From assembly GCF_900155945.1 (NCBI RefSeq), contig NZ_FTMN01000003.1, positions 62,001 to 126,000 on the forward strand: 64,000 nucleotides of DNA. The letters are read 5' to 3'. A program made the position numbers and the translations under genes. This DNA is from Marinobacterium stanieri (GTDB lineage Bacteria > Pseudomonadota > Gammaproteobacteria > Pseudomonadales > Balneatricaceae). This document shows positions 51,405 to 59,501 of the stretch, in pieces (position 1 is the stretch's first letter; the number at the start of each line of letters is the position of its first letter). The notes below the pieces were generated by a model that was given only the letters and a program-made list of their open reading frames with translations, made no database searches and was not told where the DNA came from.

Positions 51405-52598
51405 CTAATTTTCACCGCCGGTAGAATCTGAGGTATGCTCTTCTGGTAGGCGCACCGCATGAATTGATCCGCCATTTGTAGCAAAGTAAATGATTCCATC
51501 CTCAATGGCCGGAGTTCCCGGGATCGGATGCCTGGTAGGGTAGTAATAAAGCCTCTTACCCGTTTTTTCATCAAGACCAATGATTCCTCCAGCCTGTGTT
51601 CCAGCATATACCCTACCTTCATAAGGCACTAAAGCTCCTAAAACTCTACCTCGCACAGGTACATCCCAAACAGGGTAGAGGTTTCGTTTAGACATTGCAT
51701 GTACGCGCCCATCATTGGATGAAACATAAATATTTCGATTCGATGAAGATAAACGCCCTGGGCTTGCGCCTGCTTCAATATGATGGCGGCCTAAAATACG
51801 ACCAGTATTAGCATCAAAGGCATAAACGTCAGCTGCCGATGAGTGTTGGACTTTATTGACAGTATAAATGACGTTGTCATCATAAATTAGTGATTGTGAT
51901 CTTTGATTTCGATCAATTAAATCTTCTTCACCAATTTTCCATTCAGAATTGAAACGCCATGCAACCTTATTACTTTTAGTATCTATGGCGAATACATCTT
52001 GATATTGATTTTTCATATAAAGATAAAGTCCATTAATATGGAAATCAGAATCAAAGCCACCTAGTCTTACATCATTCAAGTTGAAATCAAAAATTTGTAT
52101 TTGTTTTTTTTGTTCTATGTTAAATTTAAAAAGTTCAGTTGTTGTTGAATAATAAATTTCGTCTGCGATTTTCTGATACGAAAGTACTTTTGTTTTTTTG
52201 ATTCTATCTAGCAGGCCATTTTTTCGATTTATTATGTGTAGTTTCTCAGGATTTTTACAATCCTTTGTGCTGTGAGGGTAAAATGTTATATATGAAGCAT
52301 TTGTTCGTGTTAATACATGATCTTTATCTACAATTAATTTTTTTTGTAGTGGGCATTTTAAATCTATTTTCCAATTAAGATGGCCGTTTTTTGAAAGTGA
52401 ATATATCTTGTTTTTTTTATCTGTAAAATAAAGGGTGTCATCAAATATTATGATTGGGCTTGTCGAAAGCTTTGGTAAAGAATAGCTCCATATCTCATAT
52501 TTATTTTTTTTGTAATTCGAAATAAAATTAAAAAACATTGTAAATGAAACTAATATCATCACCCATATAATAATATTACGCATCATAACGCTTTTCAT
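51405..52598 (-). CDS. PQQ-like beta-propeller protein with N-terminal membrane anchor
   Basis: A 397-residue protein. An N-terminal hydrophobic segment (IIIWVMILVSFTMFFNFISN) is a signal anchor or signal peptide. The body has PQQ-like repeats (IYSLSKNGHLNWKIDLKCPL, VFAIDTKSNKVAWRFNSEW, VYAFDANTGRILGRHHIEAG, VHAMSKRNLYPVWDVPVRGR, IIGLDEKTGKRLYYYPTRHP, IHAVRL). The 5' two-thirds is very AT-rich while the 3' third (below about 51850) looks nearer the host composition, as if it were the better conserved or older part. Its start overlaps the preceding gene's stop (ATGA). Function unknown. Confidence 0.8.
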   Translation of the reverse strand: MKSVMMRNIIIWVMILVSFTMFFNFISNYKKNKYEIWSYSLPKLSTSPIIIFDDTLYFTDKKNKIYSLSKNGHLNWKIDLKCPLQKKLIVDKDHVLTRTNASYITFYPHSTKDCKNPEKLHIINRKNGLLDRIKKTKVLSYQKIADEIYYSTTTELFKFNIEQKKQIQIFDFNLNDVRLGGFDSDFHINGLYLYMKNQYQDVFAIDTKSNKVAWRFNSEWKIGEEDLIDRNQRSQSLIYDDNVIYTVNKVQHSSAADVYAFDANTGRILGRHHIEAGASPGRLSSSNRNIYVSSNDGRVHAMSKRNLYPVWDVPVRGRVLGALVPYEGRVYAGTQAGGIIGLDEKTGKRLYYYPTRHPIPGTPAIEDGIIYFATNGGSIHAVRLPEEHTSDSTGGEN

Positions 52599-52921
52599 TT
52601 TCGTGTTTTATGGTTATCGACGCGCTGGAGCGTGCATGACTTTGATCTGGTAATCCAGTCTCCAGATTGGTTGAGGTGACTAGAGTAGCTAGTGGCTCGT
52701 TTACTGGAGTTAGCTGGAGATGAATTCTGATTTCGAGCAGACTCAGAGTCCTTGAAGATTATTTCTCCGTGAGCAGCCGGTTTTTGGATACGAGCAAGCG
52801 GTCGCTTATTAAATAATAATGAAGAGGAATCGCTGGAGAACGGCTCAGCGACGACAACCGTTTTAACGGCGGCAGCAGGGCGCGTGTGGGTTTCGCCCGC
52901 ACGTATAGAGGGCTTGTTCAT
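52595..52921 (-). CDS. Disordered Ser-rich unknown protein, first gene of the propeller/ankyrin operon
   Basis: A 108-residue protein rich in Ser, Ala, Arg and Asn (MNKPSIRAGETHTRPAAAVK, then EPFSSDSSSLLFNKRPLARI and SARNQNSSPANSSKRATSYS). It lacks a signal peptide and any recognisable domain. AAGGAA lies six to eight bases upstream of ATG 52921. Its stop overlaps the propeller start (ATGA), so it is translated with that operon although its base composition is like the host chromosome. It may be a fragment or a linker-like tail of a former larger gene; this cannot be settled here. Confidence 0.6.
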   Translation of the reverse strand: MNKPSIRAGETHTRPAAAVKTVVVAEPFSSDSSSLLFNKRPLARIQKPAAHGEIIFKDSESARNQNSSPANSSKRATSYSSHLNQSGDWITRSKSCTLQRVDNHKTRK

Positions 52922-53124
52922 GAAACATTCCTTGTTGATCGTGACTCACAATGATTGAAACCTGAGTCGGGCTACATCCTGATAGCCAAGCGTACTATAT
53001 CTCAATTTGTAAGCATTAACACACGTAGAAAACTGATGTCTGTTCACAAGACCAATGGGTTAACCGGCCTGAAGCTTGTTTACGTCAGGCGCATCCATAT
53101 TCTTTAATGCAGCAATAGCTTAGA

Positions 53125-55059
53125 TCAATGCTCACTGCTTAAAATCAGATTATTGACCGCGTTGGTGATGAGGTCGGGACGAACTTGTGTGCTTGGTACT
53201 GTCTGCTCGAACCAGAAGCTCATCGGCTGATCGAAGCCGATACCATGCATGAAGTTGTAAATTGCTTTACGTAACCCTTCACCCAGCATTTCATGATCAG
53301 TACCGGTCGGGTCGATAAATTCGACATCGTTTTCAGCAAACAGGATCTCGTCAGGTTCGACCAGGGTAATGCCGTACTGTTCAGGATACATGCCGATCGG
53401 GCTATGTACCGTGGCGACGAAGCGGTGCCAGTACGCGGATTGGAAGCAACCCTGCTGCATCATTTGCCGTACCATCTCCAAAGAATCGACGGTTTCCTGT
53501 TCAGTTTGGGTGGGGAAGCCATACATCAAATAGGCATGTACCAGGATACCTGCATCGCTGAAAGCCTTGGTCACGCGGGCGACCTGTTCAACGCTAACGC
53601 CTTTTTTCATCAGTTTCAGCAGACGATCCGAAGCAACTTCCAAACCGCCGCTGACCGCGATACAACCCGAGTCAGCCAACAGCTGGCAACGCTCGGGGGT
53701 AAAGGTTTTTTCAAAACGGATGTTGCCCCACCAGCTGATTACGACATTGCGTTCAATCAACCGTTGCGCCAAGGCAAACGTTAGCTTGGGCGGCAGGGCT
53801 TCATCAACGAAATGGAAGCCTGATTGTCCGGTCTCTTCGATGAGTTCTTCGATGCGATCTACCAGTACATCGGCACTGGCAGCATCGTAACGGTCAATGT
53901 AGTCCAGACTGACGTCACAAAAACTGCATTTGCGCCAGTAACAGCCATGGGCGATGGTCAGCTTGTTCCAGCGGCCATCACTCCAGATACGGTGCATGGG
54001 GTTGAGCATTTCACACAGGGATAGATATTCGTCCAAGGGCAGGCCGTCATAAACAGGTGCACCCACCTCGGACTGCGGAATGTCATGCAGCGCTTTATTT
54101 TCATTGAAGTGGACGATGGGCTCGCCATCTTCTCCTTCGGCAAGGAAATAGGTACGCACGAGATCGTCGATTTCACGTTGTCCGCCAAGGAATTCAAGCA
54201 ACGTCATGAAGGGGCGTTCGCCATCATCCAGACAGATAAAGTCGACAAATTCGAACACGCGGGGGTCTTTCAATGCGCGCAGCTCGGTATTGATAAAGCC
54301 ACCGCCCATCACCACGGGGAGATCCGGATCAATGGCCTTGCAGGTTTGGGCAATGCGCAAAGCCCCCAGCATGTTGCCGGGGAAGGGGACTGTGAGTGCA
54401 ACAACCGAGGGTTGTGTCTCTTCCAGGTACTGTTCGACCAGTTGCTCCAGGATCTCCGAGCTGAAACTCGGCTCATCCATCAGCGTGTCATAGAGGTTGT
54501 CGAAGCTTGGATTTGCTGCTGCCAGTTGCTCACCATAACGGCTCACCTCAAAATAGGGGTCAACTCCCTGGGTGATGACAGCTGACAGGTCGTTGATGAA
54601 CAGGGTGGCCAGGTATTTGGCTTTGTCCTGTACGCCCAGGTTACCAAAAGCGGCTTTCAATACATCACCGGAAACGGCTTCCATCTGTGCAATGGCGTCA
54701 AATGCTGGCCCCTCCGGCAGGAAACGACGGGAATTGATGCGCAGTGCCAGGCTGGGGTCTTTGCCCTGCAAGAAGCGGATCGCTGCTTCAACGGTTTGAT
54801 GGTAACGATCAAACTCGGCCAGGAAGTTGAAGATCACTGGCGGCAGCTCATCATCCTCAAACTGCTCGTAGTTGGCTTCAACATGCTGACGAATAATTTC
54901 CAGCGCAGGGGCTGTCATCATCTCAATAAACAGCTCAATGGCAGGATCTCGCTGTACCGCCTCATACCCGCGAGAACGTAAAAAGCCCGTTAAATACGCG
55001 GTTGCCGGGTAGGGCGTATTCAACTGGGTCATTGGGGGAGTCATGAGAAGAACGGTCAT
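53125..55059 (-). CDS. Cobalamin-binding-type radical SAM protein
   Basis: A 644-residue enzyme. A Rossmann-like B12-binding region lies at about 210-290 (PSVVALTVPFPGNMLGALRI, VVMGGGFINTEL, DFICLDDGERP). The radical SAM core from about 365 holds HGCYWRKCSFCDVS with Cys373, Cys378 and Cys381, spaced CX4CX2C as in GCYWGKC-type B12 radical SAM proteins, in place of the standard CX3CX2C. WGNIRFEKTF and GLEVASDRLLKLMKKG follow. The N-terminus (MTVLLMTPPMTQLNTPYPAT) is typical of these RiPP- or lipid-modifying enzymes, but the substrate is unknown. It stands alone between the AT-rich block and the pseudogene. Confidence 0.9.
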   Translation of the reverse strand: MTVLLMTPPMTQLNTPYPATAYLTGFLRSRGYEAVQRDPAIELFIEMMTAPALEIIRQHVEANYEQFEDDELPPVIFNFLAEFDRYHQTVEAAIRFLQGKDPSLALRINSRRFLPEGPAFDAIAQMEAVSGDVLKAAFGNLGVQDKAKYLATLFINDLSAVITQGVDPYFEVSRYGEQLAAANPSFDNLYDTLMDEPSFSSEILEQLVEQYLEETQPSVVALTVPFPGNMLGALRIAQTCKAIDPDLPVVMGGGFINTELRALKDPRVFEFVDFICLDDGERPFMTLLEFLGGQREIDDLVRTYFLAEGEDGEPIVHFNENKALHDIPQSEVGAPVYDGLPLDEYLSLCEMLNPMHRIWSDGRWNKLTIAHGCYWRKCSFCDVSLDYIDRYDAASADVLVDRIEELIEETGQSGFHFVDEALPPKLTFALAQRLIERNVVISWWGNIRFEKTFTPERCQLLADSGCIAVSGGLEVASDRLLKLMKKGVSVEQVARVTKAFSDAGILVHAYLMYGFPTQTEQETVDSLEMVRQMMQQGCFQSAYWHRFVATVHSPIGMYPEQYGITLVEPDEILFAENDVEFIDPTGTDHEMLGEGLRKAIYNFMHGIGFDQPMSFWFEQTVPSTQVRPDLITNAVNNLILSSEH

Positions 55060-55385
55060 TAGCCAGCCTGCAGATCAAAAGCCTTGAGAGCTCGGGTGTC
55101 ACCGAGCGTGGCGACCCTGGCGGTCGCCAAAACAAGTGTGGATCCTAGCAAATGCGCTATAGCCGTACTACTTCAATCTGCGCCACCGGCTCTATTCCCG
55201 GTGTATGAGCATAGGGTGACATTTGGCTGTGCTATCCATGCCTGAGCGTTCTGGCCTGCCGGTATGCTGCTAGCAAGCCTGGAGCAGGGCATATTTTATG
55301 CGGGCTCCAGAATGACCGAACGCATACTGTTAGCGCCTTTTGTCACCCACTCGTTAATGAATCTGACAAAGCTTCCCCACGTCAG
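55060..55385. other. Gap upstream of the radical SAM gene with two hairpins
   Basis: Two adjacent perfect hairpins lie 31-69 bases upstream of the radical SAM start: GCTCGG/CCGAGC (55090-55107) and GGCGACC/GGTCGCC (55110-55128). On the minus strand they would be in the leader RNA. The remainder holds an open frame on the plus strand (55264-55455) that I do not accept as a gene. Confidence 0.45.
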
Positions 55386-55616
55386 TCAGTGTGCGGAGAT
55401 GCACAGAATTACGGCCAGTTTCGGGAGCGTTTTGCCAAGCGATTGCCAGCCCTAGGAGAATCGGTTGCTCTCAATGGCGTTCATCGGACTCCCGTGCCCG
55501 ATAAACAATGCCGGGAGAGTATCGGTGCGGGGCAGGGAATTTTTCAGTTCAGCTAAGGCAAGAGGATGCGGCATGCCGATTAATCCCAGGCCCGCGAGGA
55601 AGTTGCGTCGTTTCAT
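55386..55616 (-). pseudogene. Remnant of a TAT-exported 4,5-DOPA dioxygenase-like gene
   Basis: ATG 55616 opens MKRRNFLAGLGLIG, a twin-arginine-like signal, then LPALFIGHGSPMNAIESNRF, which is the N-terminus of the YgiD/LigB-type 4,5-DOPA extradiol dioxygenase family. After 54 residues a TAG (55454-55452) interrupts it; the frame continues GWQSLGKTLPKLAVILCISA, still matching the family, and then reads His-TGA (55388-55386) where the family has HW. Beyond that the similarity fades. Two stops and the lost C-terminal two-thirds mark it as a dead gene. Confidence 0.8.
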
Positions 55617-55802
55617 TTAAGGTCTCAAGTGTCAGGTCTATCGGCGCTGCCGAGGTTCTATGTAGCGAATAGGGTCGATAATTTCTCGAGTGGAGGCAAC
55701 CGGATTGAGGTGTGATAGTGGCTGCATGTATTCAGGCAGCACGAATAGCTGTGCTTGAAAGGGGATTTTCTGCAACTAAACAGAGGGGCAGAGGGTGGGC
55801 AT
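55617..55802. other. Spacer without a supported gene
   Basis: Nothing convincing. A minus-strand frame of 63 codons (55658-55849) overlaps the aceA terminator and is rejected. Confidence 0.4.
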
Positions 55803-55838
55803 AAAAAAACCGCACCATCTCGGGGAAGAATGATGCGG
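55803..55838 (-). terminator. Intrinsic terminator of aceA
   Basis: On the minus strand CCGCATCAT (55838-55830) pairs with ATGGTGCGG (55818-55810) with one wobble, followed by seven T residues (55809-55803). A second perfect 10-base hairpin, TAACCCCTTG/CAAGGGGTTA (55889-55913), sits just after the stop and may protect the mRNA end. Confidence 0.85.
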
Positions 55839-55923
55839 CTCTTCAACATTTCGGCACACTAATGGCACACGGAAATGTTTATGTTTTGTAACCCCTTGAT
55901 AGGCAAGGGGTTACTGAACCAAA

Positions 55924-57519
55924 TTAAAACTGGTTCATTGTGTTGTCTTTACCGGAAGCCTTCAGTGCAGCGTCACCAGAGAAGTACTCTTTGTGATCGT
56001 CGCCCATGTCAGAACCAGCCATGTTCTGGTGCTTAACACATGCGATGCTCTGACGGATTTCCTTACGCTGTACGCCAGCAACGTAGCCCAGCATGCCAGC
56101 TTCACCGAAGTACTCTTTGGCCAGGTTGTCAGTAGACAGGGCCGCAGTGTGGTAAGTCGGCAGCGTGATCAGGTGGTGGAAGATACCTGCTTCACGGGCA
56201 GCGTCAGCCTGGAAGGTACGGATCTTCTCGTCTGCAGCGGCAGCCAGTTCAGTCTCGTCGTACTCAACGCTCATCAGGTTAGCGCGGTCGTAGGCAGATA
56301 CGTCCTGACCCGCTTCAGCCATGGCATCGAATACCTGCTGACGGAAGTTCAGAGTCCAGTTGAAGGACGGGCTGTTGTTGTAAACCAGCTTGGCATTCGG
56401 CACTGCTTCACGGATGCGGTTAACCATGCCAGCGATCTGACCAACGTGCGGCTTCTCGGTTTCGATCCACAGCAGGTCAGCACCGTTCTGCAGAGACGTG
56501 ATGCAGTCCAGAACTACGCGGTCTTCGCCAGAACCTTTCTTGAACTGGAACAGGCCAGAGGCCAGACGCTTCGGCTTCAGCAGCTTGCCGTTAGCCTTAA
56601 CAACCACGTCACCGTTGTCGATGTCGGCAGCGCTCTCAATGTAGTCGCCATCCAGGAAGCTGTTGTACTGGTCGCCCAGGTCGCCCGGTTCGTTAGTAAC
56701 AGCGATCTGCTTGGTCAGGCCAGCACCCAGGGAGTCGGTACGTGCAACGATAACACCGTCTTCAACACCCAGCTCCAGGAACGCGTAGCGTACGGCGCGG
56801 ATCTTGGCCAGGAAGTCGGCGTGCGGAACGGTTACTTTACCGTCCTGGTGGCCACACTGCTTCTCGTCAGATACCTGGTTTTCGATCTGGATCGCACAGG
56901 CACCGGCTTCGATCATTTTCTTGGCCAGCAGGTAAGTTGCTTCTTCGTTACCGAAACCGGCGTCGATGTCAGCGATGATCGGCACTACGTGAGTCTGGAA
57001 GTTGTCGATCTGACCCTGCAGTTCAGCTTCTTTGGCTGCGTCGCCAGCTTCGCGAGCGTCGTCCAGCTGACGGAACAGGCCGCCCAGTTCACGAGCATCA
57101 GCCTGACGCAGGAAGGTGTACAGTTCTTCGATCAGAGCCGGTACAGATGTTTTTTCGTGCATGGACTGGTCGGGCAGTGGACCGAACTCAGAACGCAGTG
57201 CAGCGATCATCCAACCGGACAGGTACAGGTAACGCTTGTTGGTGCTACCGAAGTGCTTCTTGATCGCGATCAGTTTCTGCTGACCGATGAAACCATGCCA
57301 GCAGCCCAGGGACTGGGTGTACTGCGCAGTGTCTGCGTCGTAGTCTGCCATGTCATGGCGCATGATCTTGGCGGTGTAGCGGGCAATGTCCAGACCGGTT
57401 TTGAAACGGTTCTGCAGACGCATGCGAGCAGCGTATTCAGGGTTGATCGCTTCCCAAGAGTCACCCGCAGCAGTGCGAGCGGTTGCGATGGCGTCGATCT
57501 CATTTTTGTAAGCTGACAT
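55924..57519 (-). CDS. aceA: Isocitrate lyase
   Basis: A 531-residue enzyme, the length found in Pseudomonas-type (subfamily 2) isocitrate lyases. The active-site loop reads KQCGH at 220-224, with the catalytic Cys222. VPIIADIDAGFGNEEATYLL holds metal and substrate ligands; GHQDGKVTVPHADFLAKIRA and NNSPSFNWTLNF are conserved. It splits isocitrate to glyoxylate and succinate so that acetyl-CoA from beta-oxidation can build biomass. ATG 57519 has AGGA six bases upstream; the ATG at 57525 is too close to that site. Upstream palindromes at 57685-57733 and 57850-57881 suggest regulation. Confidence 0.97.
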   Translation of the reverse strand: MSAYKNEIDAIATARTAAGDSWEAINPEYAARMRLQNRFKTGLDIARYTAKIMRHDMADYDADTAQYTQSLGCWHGFIGQQKLIAIKKHFGSTNKRYLYLSGWMIAALRSEFGPLPDQSMHEKTSVPALIEELYTFLRQADARELGGLFRQLDDAREAGDAAKEAELQGQIDNFQTHVVPIIADIDAGFGNEEATYLLAKKMIEAGACAIQIENQVSDEKQCGHQDGKVTVPHADFLAKIRAVRYAFLELGVEDGVIVARTDSLGAGLTKQIAVTNEPGDLGDQYNSFLDGDYIESAADIDNGDVVVKANGKLLKPKRLASGLFQFKKGSGEDRVVLDCITSLQNGADLLWIETEKPHVGQIAGMVNRIREAVPNAKLVYNNSPSFNWTLNFRQQVFDAMAEAGQDVSAYDRANLMSVEYDETELAAAADEKIRTFQADAAREAGIFHHLITLPTYHTAALSTDNLAKEYFGEAGMLGYVAGVQRKEIRQSIACVKHQNMAGSDMGDDHKEYFSGDAALKASGKDNTMNQF

Positions 57520-57684
57520 GGTCATTCCTTCACAGTGTTTGTGTTTAGGTAATGTCGGGACGGGCGACGGTAGCCAATCCCTGATCTTGCATCCGGACTG
57601 TTTGGGGCAGTCCCGATGTGTTGGAACGAATGATGATCCTCCCAATTCTAGGAGTCAAAGCGATTTTGTGCAGAGCAAAAAAGA

Positions 57685-57733
57685 TGTAGTCAGACTACAC
57701 TCGGGATGATGACAAAACTGTAAAATGACTACA
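57685..57733. promoter_or_regulatory. Palindromic candidate operator upstream of aceA
   Basis: TGTAGTCAGACTACA (57685-57699) is a perfect 7-1-7 palindrome; an extra half-site GACTACA lies at 57727-57733. They stand 166-214 bases upstream of the aceA start. The spacing suggests a dimeric regulator with a second weaker site. Regulator not identified. Confidence 0.55.
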
Positions 57734-57849
57734 GCCGGTTTCACAACGTAAATTCTCTGCAGGCCAGAAACCACGCAGTTTTGAGGCGCTAAAACCAAAG
57801 GCTTAGCCACTTTGGTATGAGGATTAAAAAGACAAATTTACAAAAAATA

Positions 57850-57881
57850 TATGGAATAAAAATCGAAATTAATATTCCATA
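57850..57881. repeat. AT-rich inverted repeat in the aceA-roxA gap
   Basis: TATGGAATA (57850-57858) and TATTCCATA (57873-57881) are perfect inverted copies 14 bases apart in an otherwise AT-rich stretch (about 57815-57930). Could be an upstream activator site for aceA or a bent promoter region. Confidence 0.45.
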
Positions 57882-57973
57882 AAATTCTATAAAGGGTTTA
57901 CTACATTTACTGAAAAATTCGCAATTTCAACGGCTTATAATGGTTTCTCTTACGACCAAAGTCGAGCAGATAC

Positions 57974-58002
57974 AAAAAAGCCACCTCGCAAGGAGGTGGC
58001 TT
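57974..58002 (-). terminator. Intrinsic terminator of roxA
   Basis: On the minus strand AAGCCACCTC (58002-57993) pairs with GAGGTGGCTT (57987-57978), followed by T residues to 57974. Confidence 0.9.
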
Positions 58003-58025
58003 GGGTATTACAGAGGCCTGTTAAA

Positions 58026-59177
58026 TCAGTCTTCGAGGTACACAGAGCCCTGATTTAACAGGCTTGTAACCAGAGCTGAAAGCTCGGTCTCAGGGCTGAG
58101 GTTTGCCTGTCCCTGAGCACAGATTTCACAGGCGAAGGTGATTGCTGCAGGTGCGTAAAGATCATGAGATTGACCGTCTGCAAACAGCACCAGGTGATCC
58201 TCGCTGAAGCGATGGAAGGCCAGACGCGCGCCTTCGTTTAGGTAAACAGTAGCGCCTTCAGCCGACTGCTCATCAACCTCCGCTTGCGTCCAGTCGTGAT
58301 CACCACCGGCCAGGTCTGGATACTTTGGATCGGTCATGGCACGCCCCAGCCAGTTGGCCAGCAAGGCATCATCATTCAGGTACTGAGACAGCGCCTTGCG
58401 TACGCGTTGAATGGCCTGGGCATCGATTTCACCCGGGTTGTCAGGGATGCTCAGGTCAGGGTCTTCATAACGCAGGTCGCTGCTGAGGCTATCGTTCAGG
58501 TGACTGCTCAGCCCCTGCAGGATTTCGGCATGGGATGGGGCGCGGAAGCCGATAGACCAGGTCATGCAGCCATCTCCCATCCCGACGCCGTTATGTCCAA
58601 CCCGCGGGGGCAGGTACAGCATGTCGCCGGGGTGCAGGTCGAAGCTTTCTTCGGCGTGCCATACCGGCAGAATCATCACCGGCGTGTTCTCGCGGCGCGG
58701 CGAGTCTTCGCCGTACAGACCACCGAACTCCCAACGACGAACACCTTCTGCCTGCAGCAGAAATACATCATAGTTATCGTAATGGGGGCCGACACCACCA
58801 CCATCACTGGCGTAACTGATCATCAAGTCATCACGGCGCCAGCTGGGAATAAAGTCAAAGGCTTGCATCAGTGGTGCCACTTCGGGTACCCAATGATCGA
58901 CAGCCTGCACCAGAAGGGTCCAGGGTTTGGCGCCCAGAGACGCGAAGCGGTCTTCGGCAAAGGGGCCGTGCTCAAGCGACCAGTCACCGTTATTCGGGTC
59001 GGTTTCGATCAGTCGCGATTCAATGTCCTCTTCGCAGGCCAGGCCGGCCAGCTCATCAGCACTGATGCAAGGTTCGAAGTCAGGGAAGGCGTTACGGATA
59101 AGCAGCGGCTTTTTCTGCCAGTATTCGCTCAGGAAACGCTCGGCGGAAAGGTCACCCCAGTTGATTTCAGCGATCAA
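58026..59177 (-). CDS. roxA: 50S ribosomal protein L16 arginine hydroxylase (JmjC/cupin)
   Basis: A 383-residue 2-oxoglutarate/Fe(II) oxygenase, the YcfD/RoxA family. The iron-binding triad is His132 and Asp134 in GPHYDNYDVF and His195 in RVGHNGV. LHPGDMLYLPP precedes the distal His, and a winged-helix-type C-terminal part follows. It hydroxylates an arginine of ribosomal protein L16. The start overlaps the 3' end of the small upstream gene by 11 bases, so the two are coupled. Confidence 0.95.
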   Translation of the reverse strand: MIAEINWGDLSAERFLSEYWQKKPLLIRNAFPDFEPCISADELAGLACEEDIESRLIETDPNNGDWSLEHGPFAEDRFASLGAKPWTLLVQAVDHWVPEVAPLMQAFDFIPSWRRDDLMISYASDGGGVGPHYDNYDVFLLQAEGVRRWEFGGLYGEDSPRRENTPVMILPVWHAEESFDLHPGDMLYLPPRVGHNGVGMGDGCMTWSIGFRAPSHAEILQGLSSHLNDSLSSDLRYEDPDLSIPDNPGEIDAQAIQRVRKALSQYLNDDALLANWLGRAMTDPKYPDLAGGDHDWTQAEVDEQSAEGATVYLNEGARLAFHRFSEDHLVLFADGQSHDLYAPAAITFACEICAQGQANLSPETELSALVTSLLNQGSVYLED

Positions 59178-59430
59178 GGTTCAGTAACCCCGACATTTCT
59201 GCGACAGCATCTTCCATCTCGGCCATGACTTTGCGGGTGTCACGGGCAGAAAGGGCGGCCTTGCGGTCATTACCCACCATACGCATACACTTCTGGATAC
59301 GTTCCATGCATTCATGTACACCGCGTACGTTGAACTCGAACTGCTCGAAGTCCTTGGCGGTTTGGCTCAGGCTGTCACGCAGAGCTTCCGCCTGTGCGGC
59401 CAGTTCATTGAGTGAGTTGGAATGGCTCAT
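59167..59430 (-). CDS. Small coiled-coil protein of unknown function
   Basis: An 87-residue, fully helical protein (LNELAAQAEALRDSLSQTAK, QFEFNVRGVHECMERIQKCM, SARDTRKVMAEMEDAVAEMS). No known domain is visible. ATG 59430 has GGAGA six bases upstream; the longer frame to 59505 enters the trmJ 3' end. It lies between trmJ and roxA, overlapping roxA, and is likely part of the same transcript. Confidence 0.75.
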   Translation of the reverse strand: MSHSNSLNELAAQAEALRDSLSQTAKDFEQFEFNVRGVHECMERIQKCMRMVGNDRKAALSARDTRKVMAEMEDAVAEMSGLLNLDR

Positions 59431-59501
59431 GCTCTCTCCCCAGGTCCAGATATCGTTGTTGTATAACCTTACTTTAACGAGGCTTAAGCCCCGCTGGCCA
59501 G

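Noticed and set aside
48240-52921. Prophage or integrative element
   Set aside because: The AT-rich block has no integrase, structural phage gene, tRNA boundary or direct-repeat ends that I can see.
55264-55455. 63-codon plus-strand frame
   Set aside because: It lies across the recognisable DOPA-dioxygenase remnant on the other strand and lacks a ribosome site.
55658-55849. 63-codon minus-strand frame
   Set aside because: It includes the aceA terminator hairpin and T-tract; no family resemblance.
55993-57516. 507-codon frame on the plus strand opposite aceA
   Set aside because: Antisense shadow of isocitrate lyase; product is low-complexity Val/Gln-rich with no known fold.
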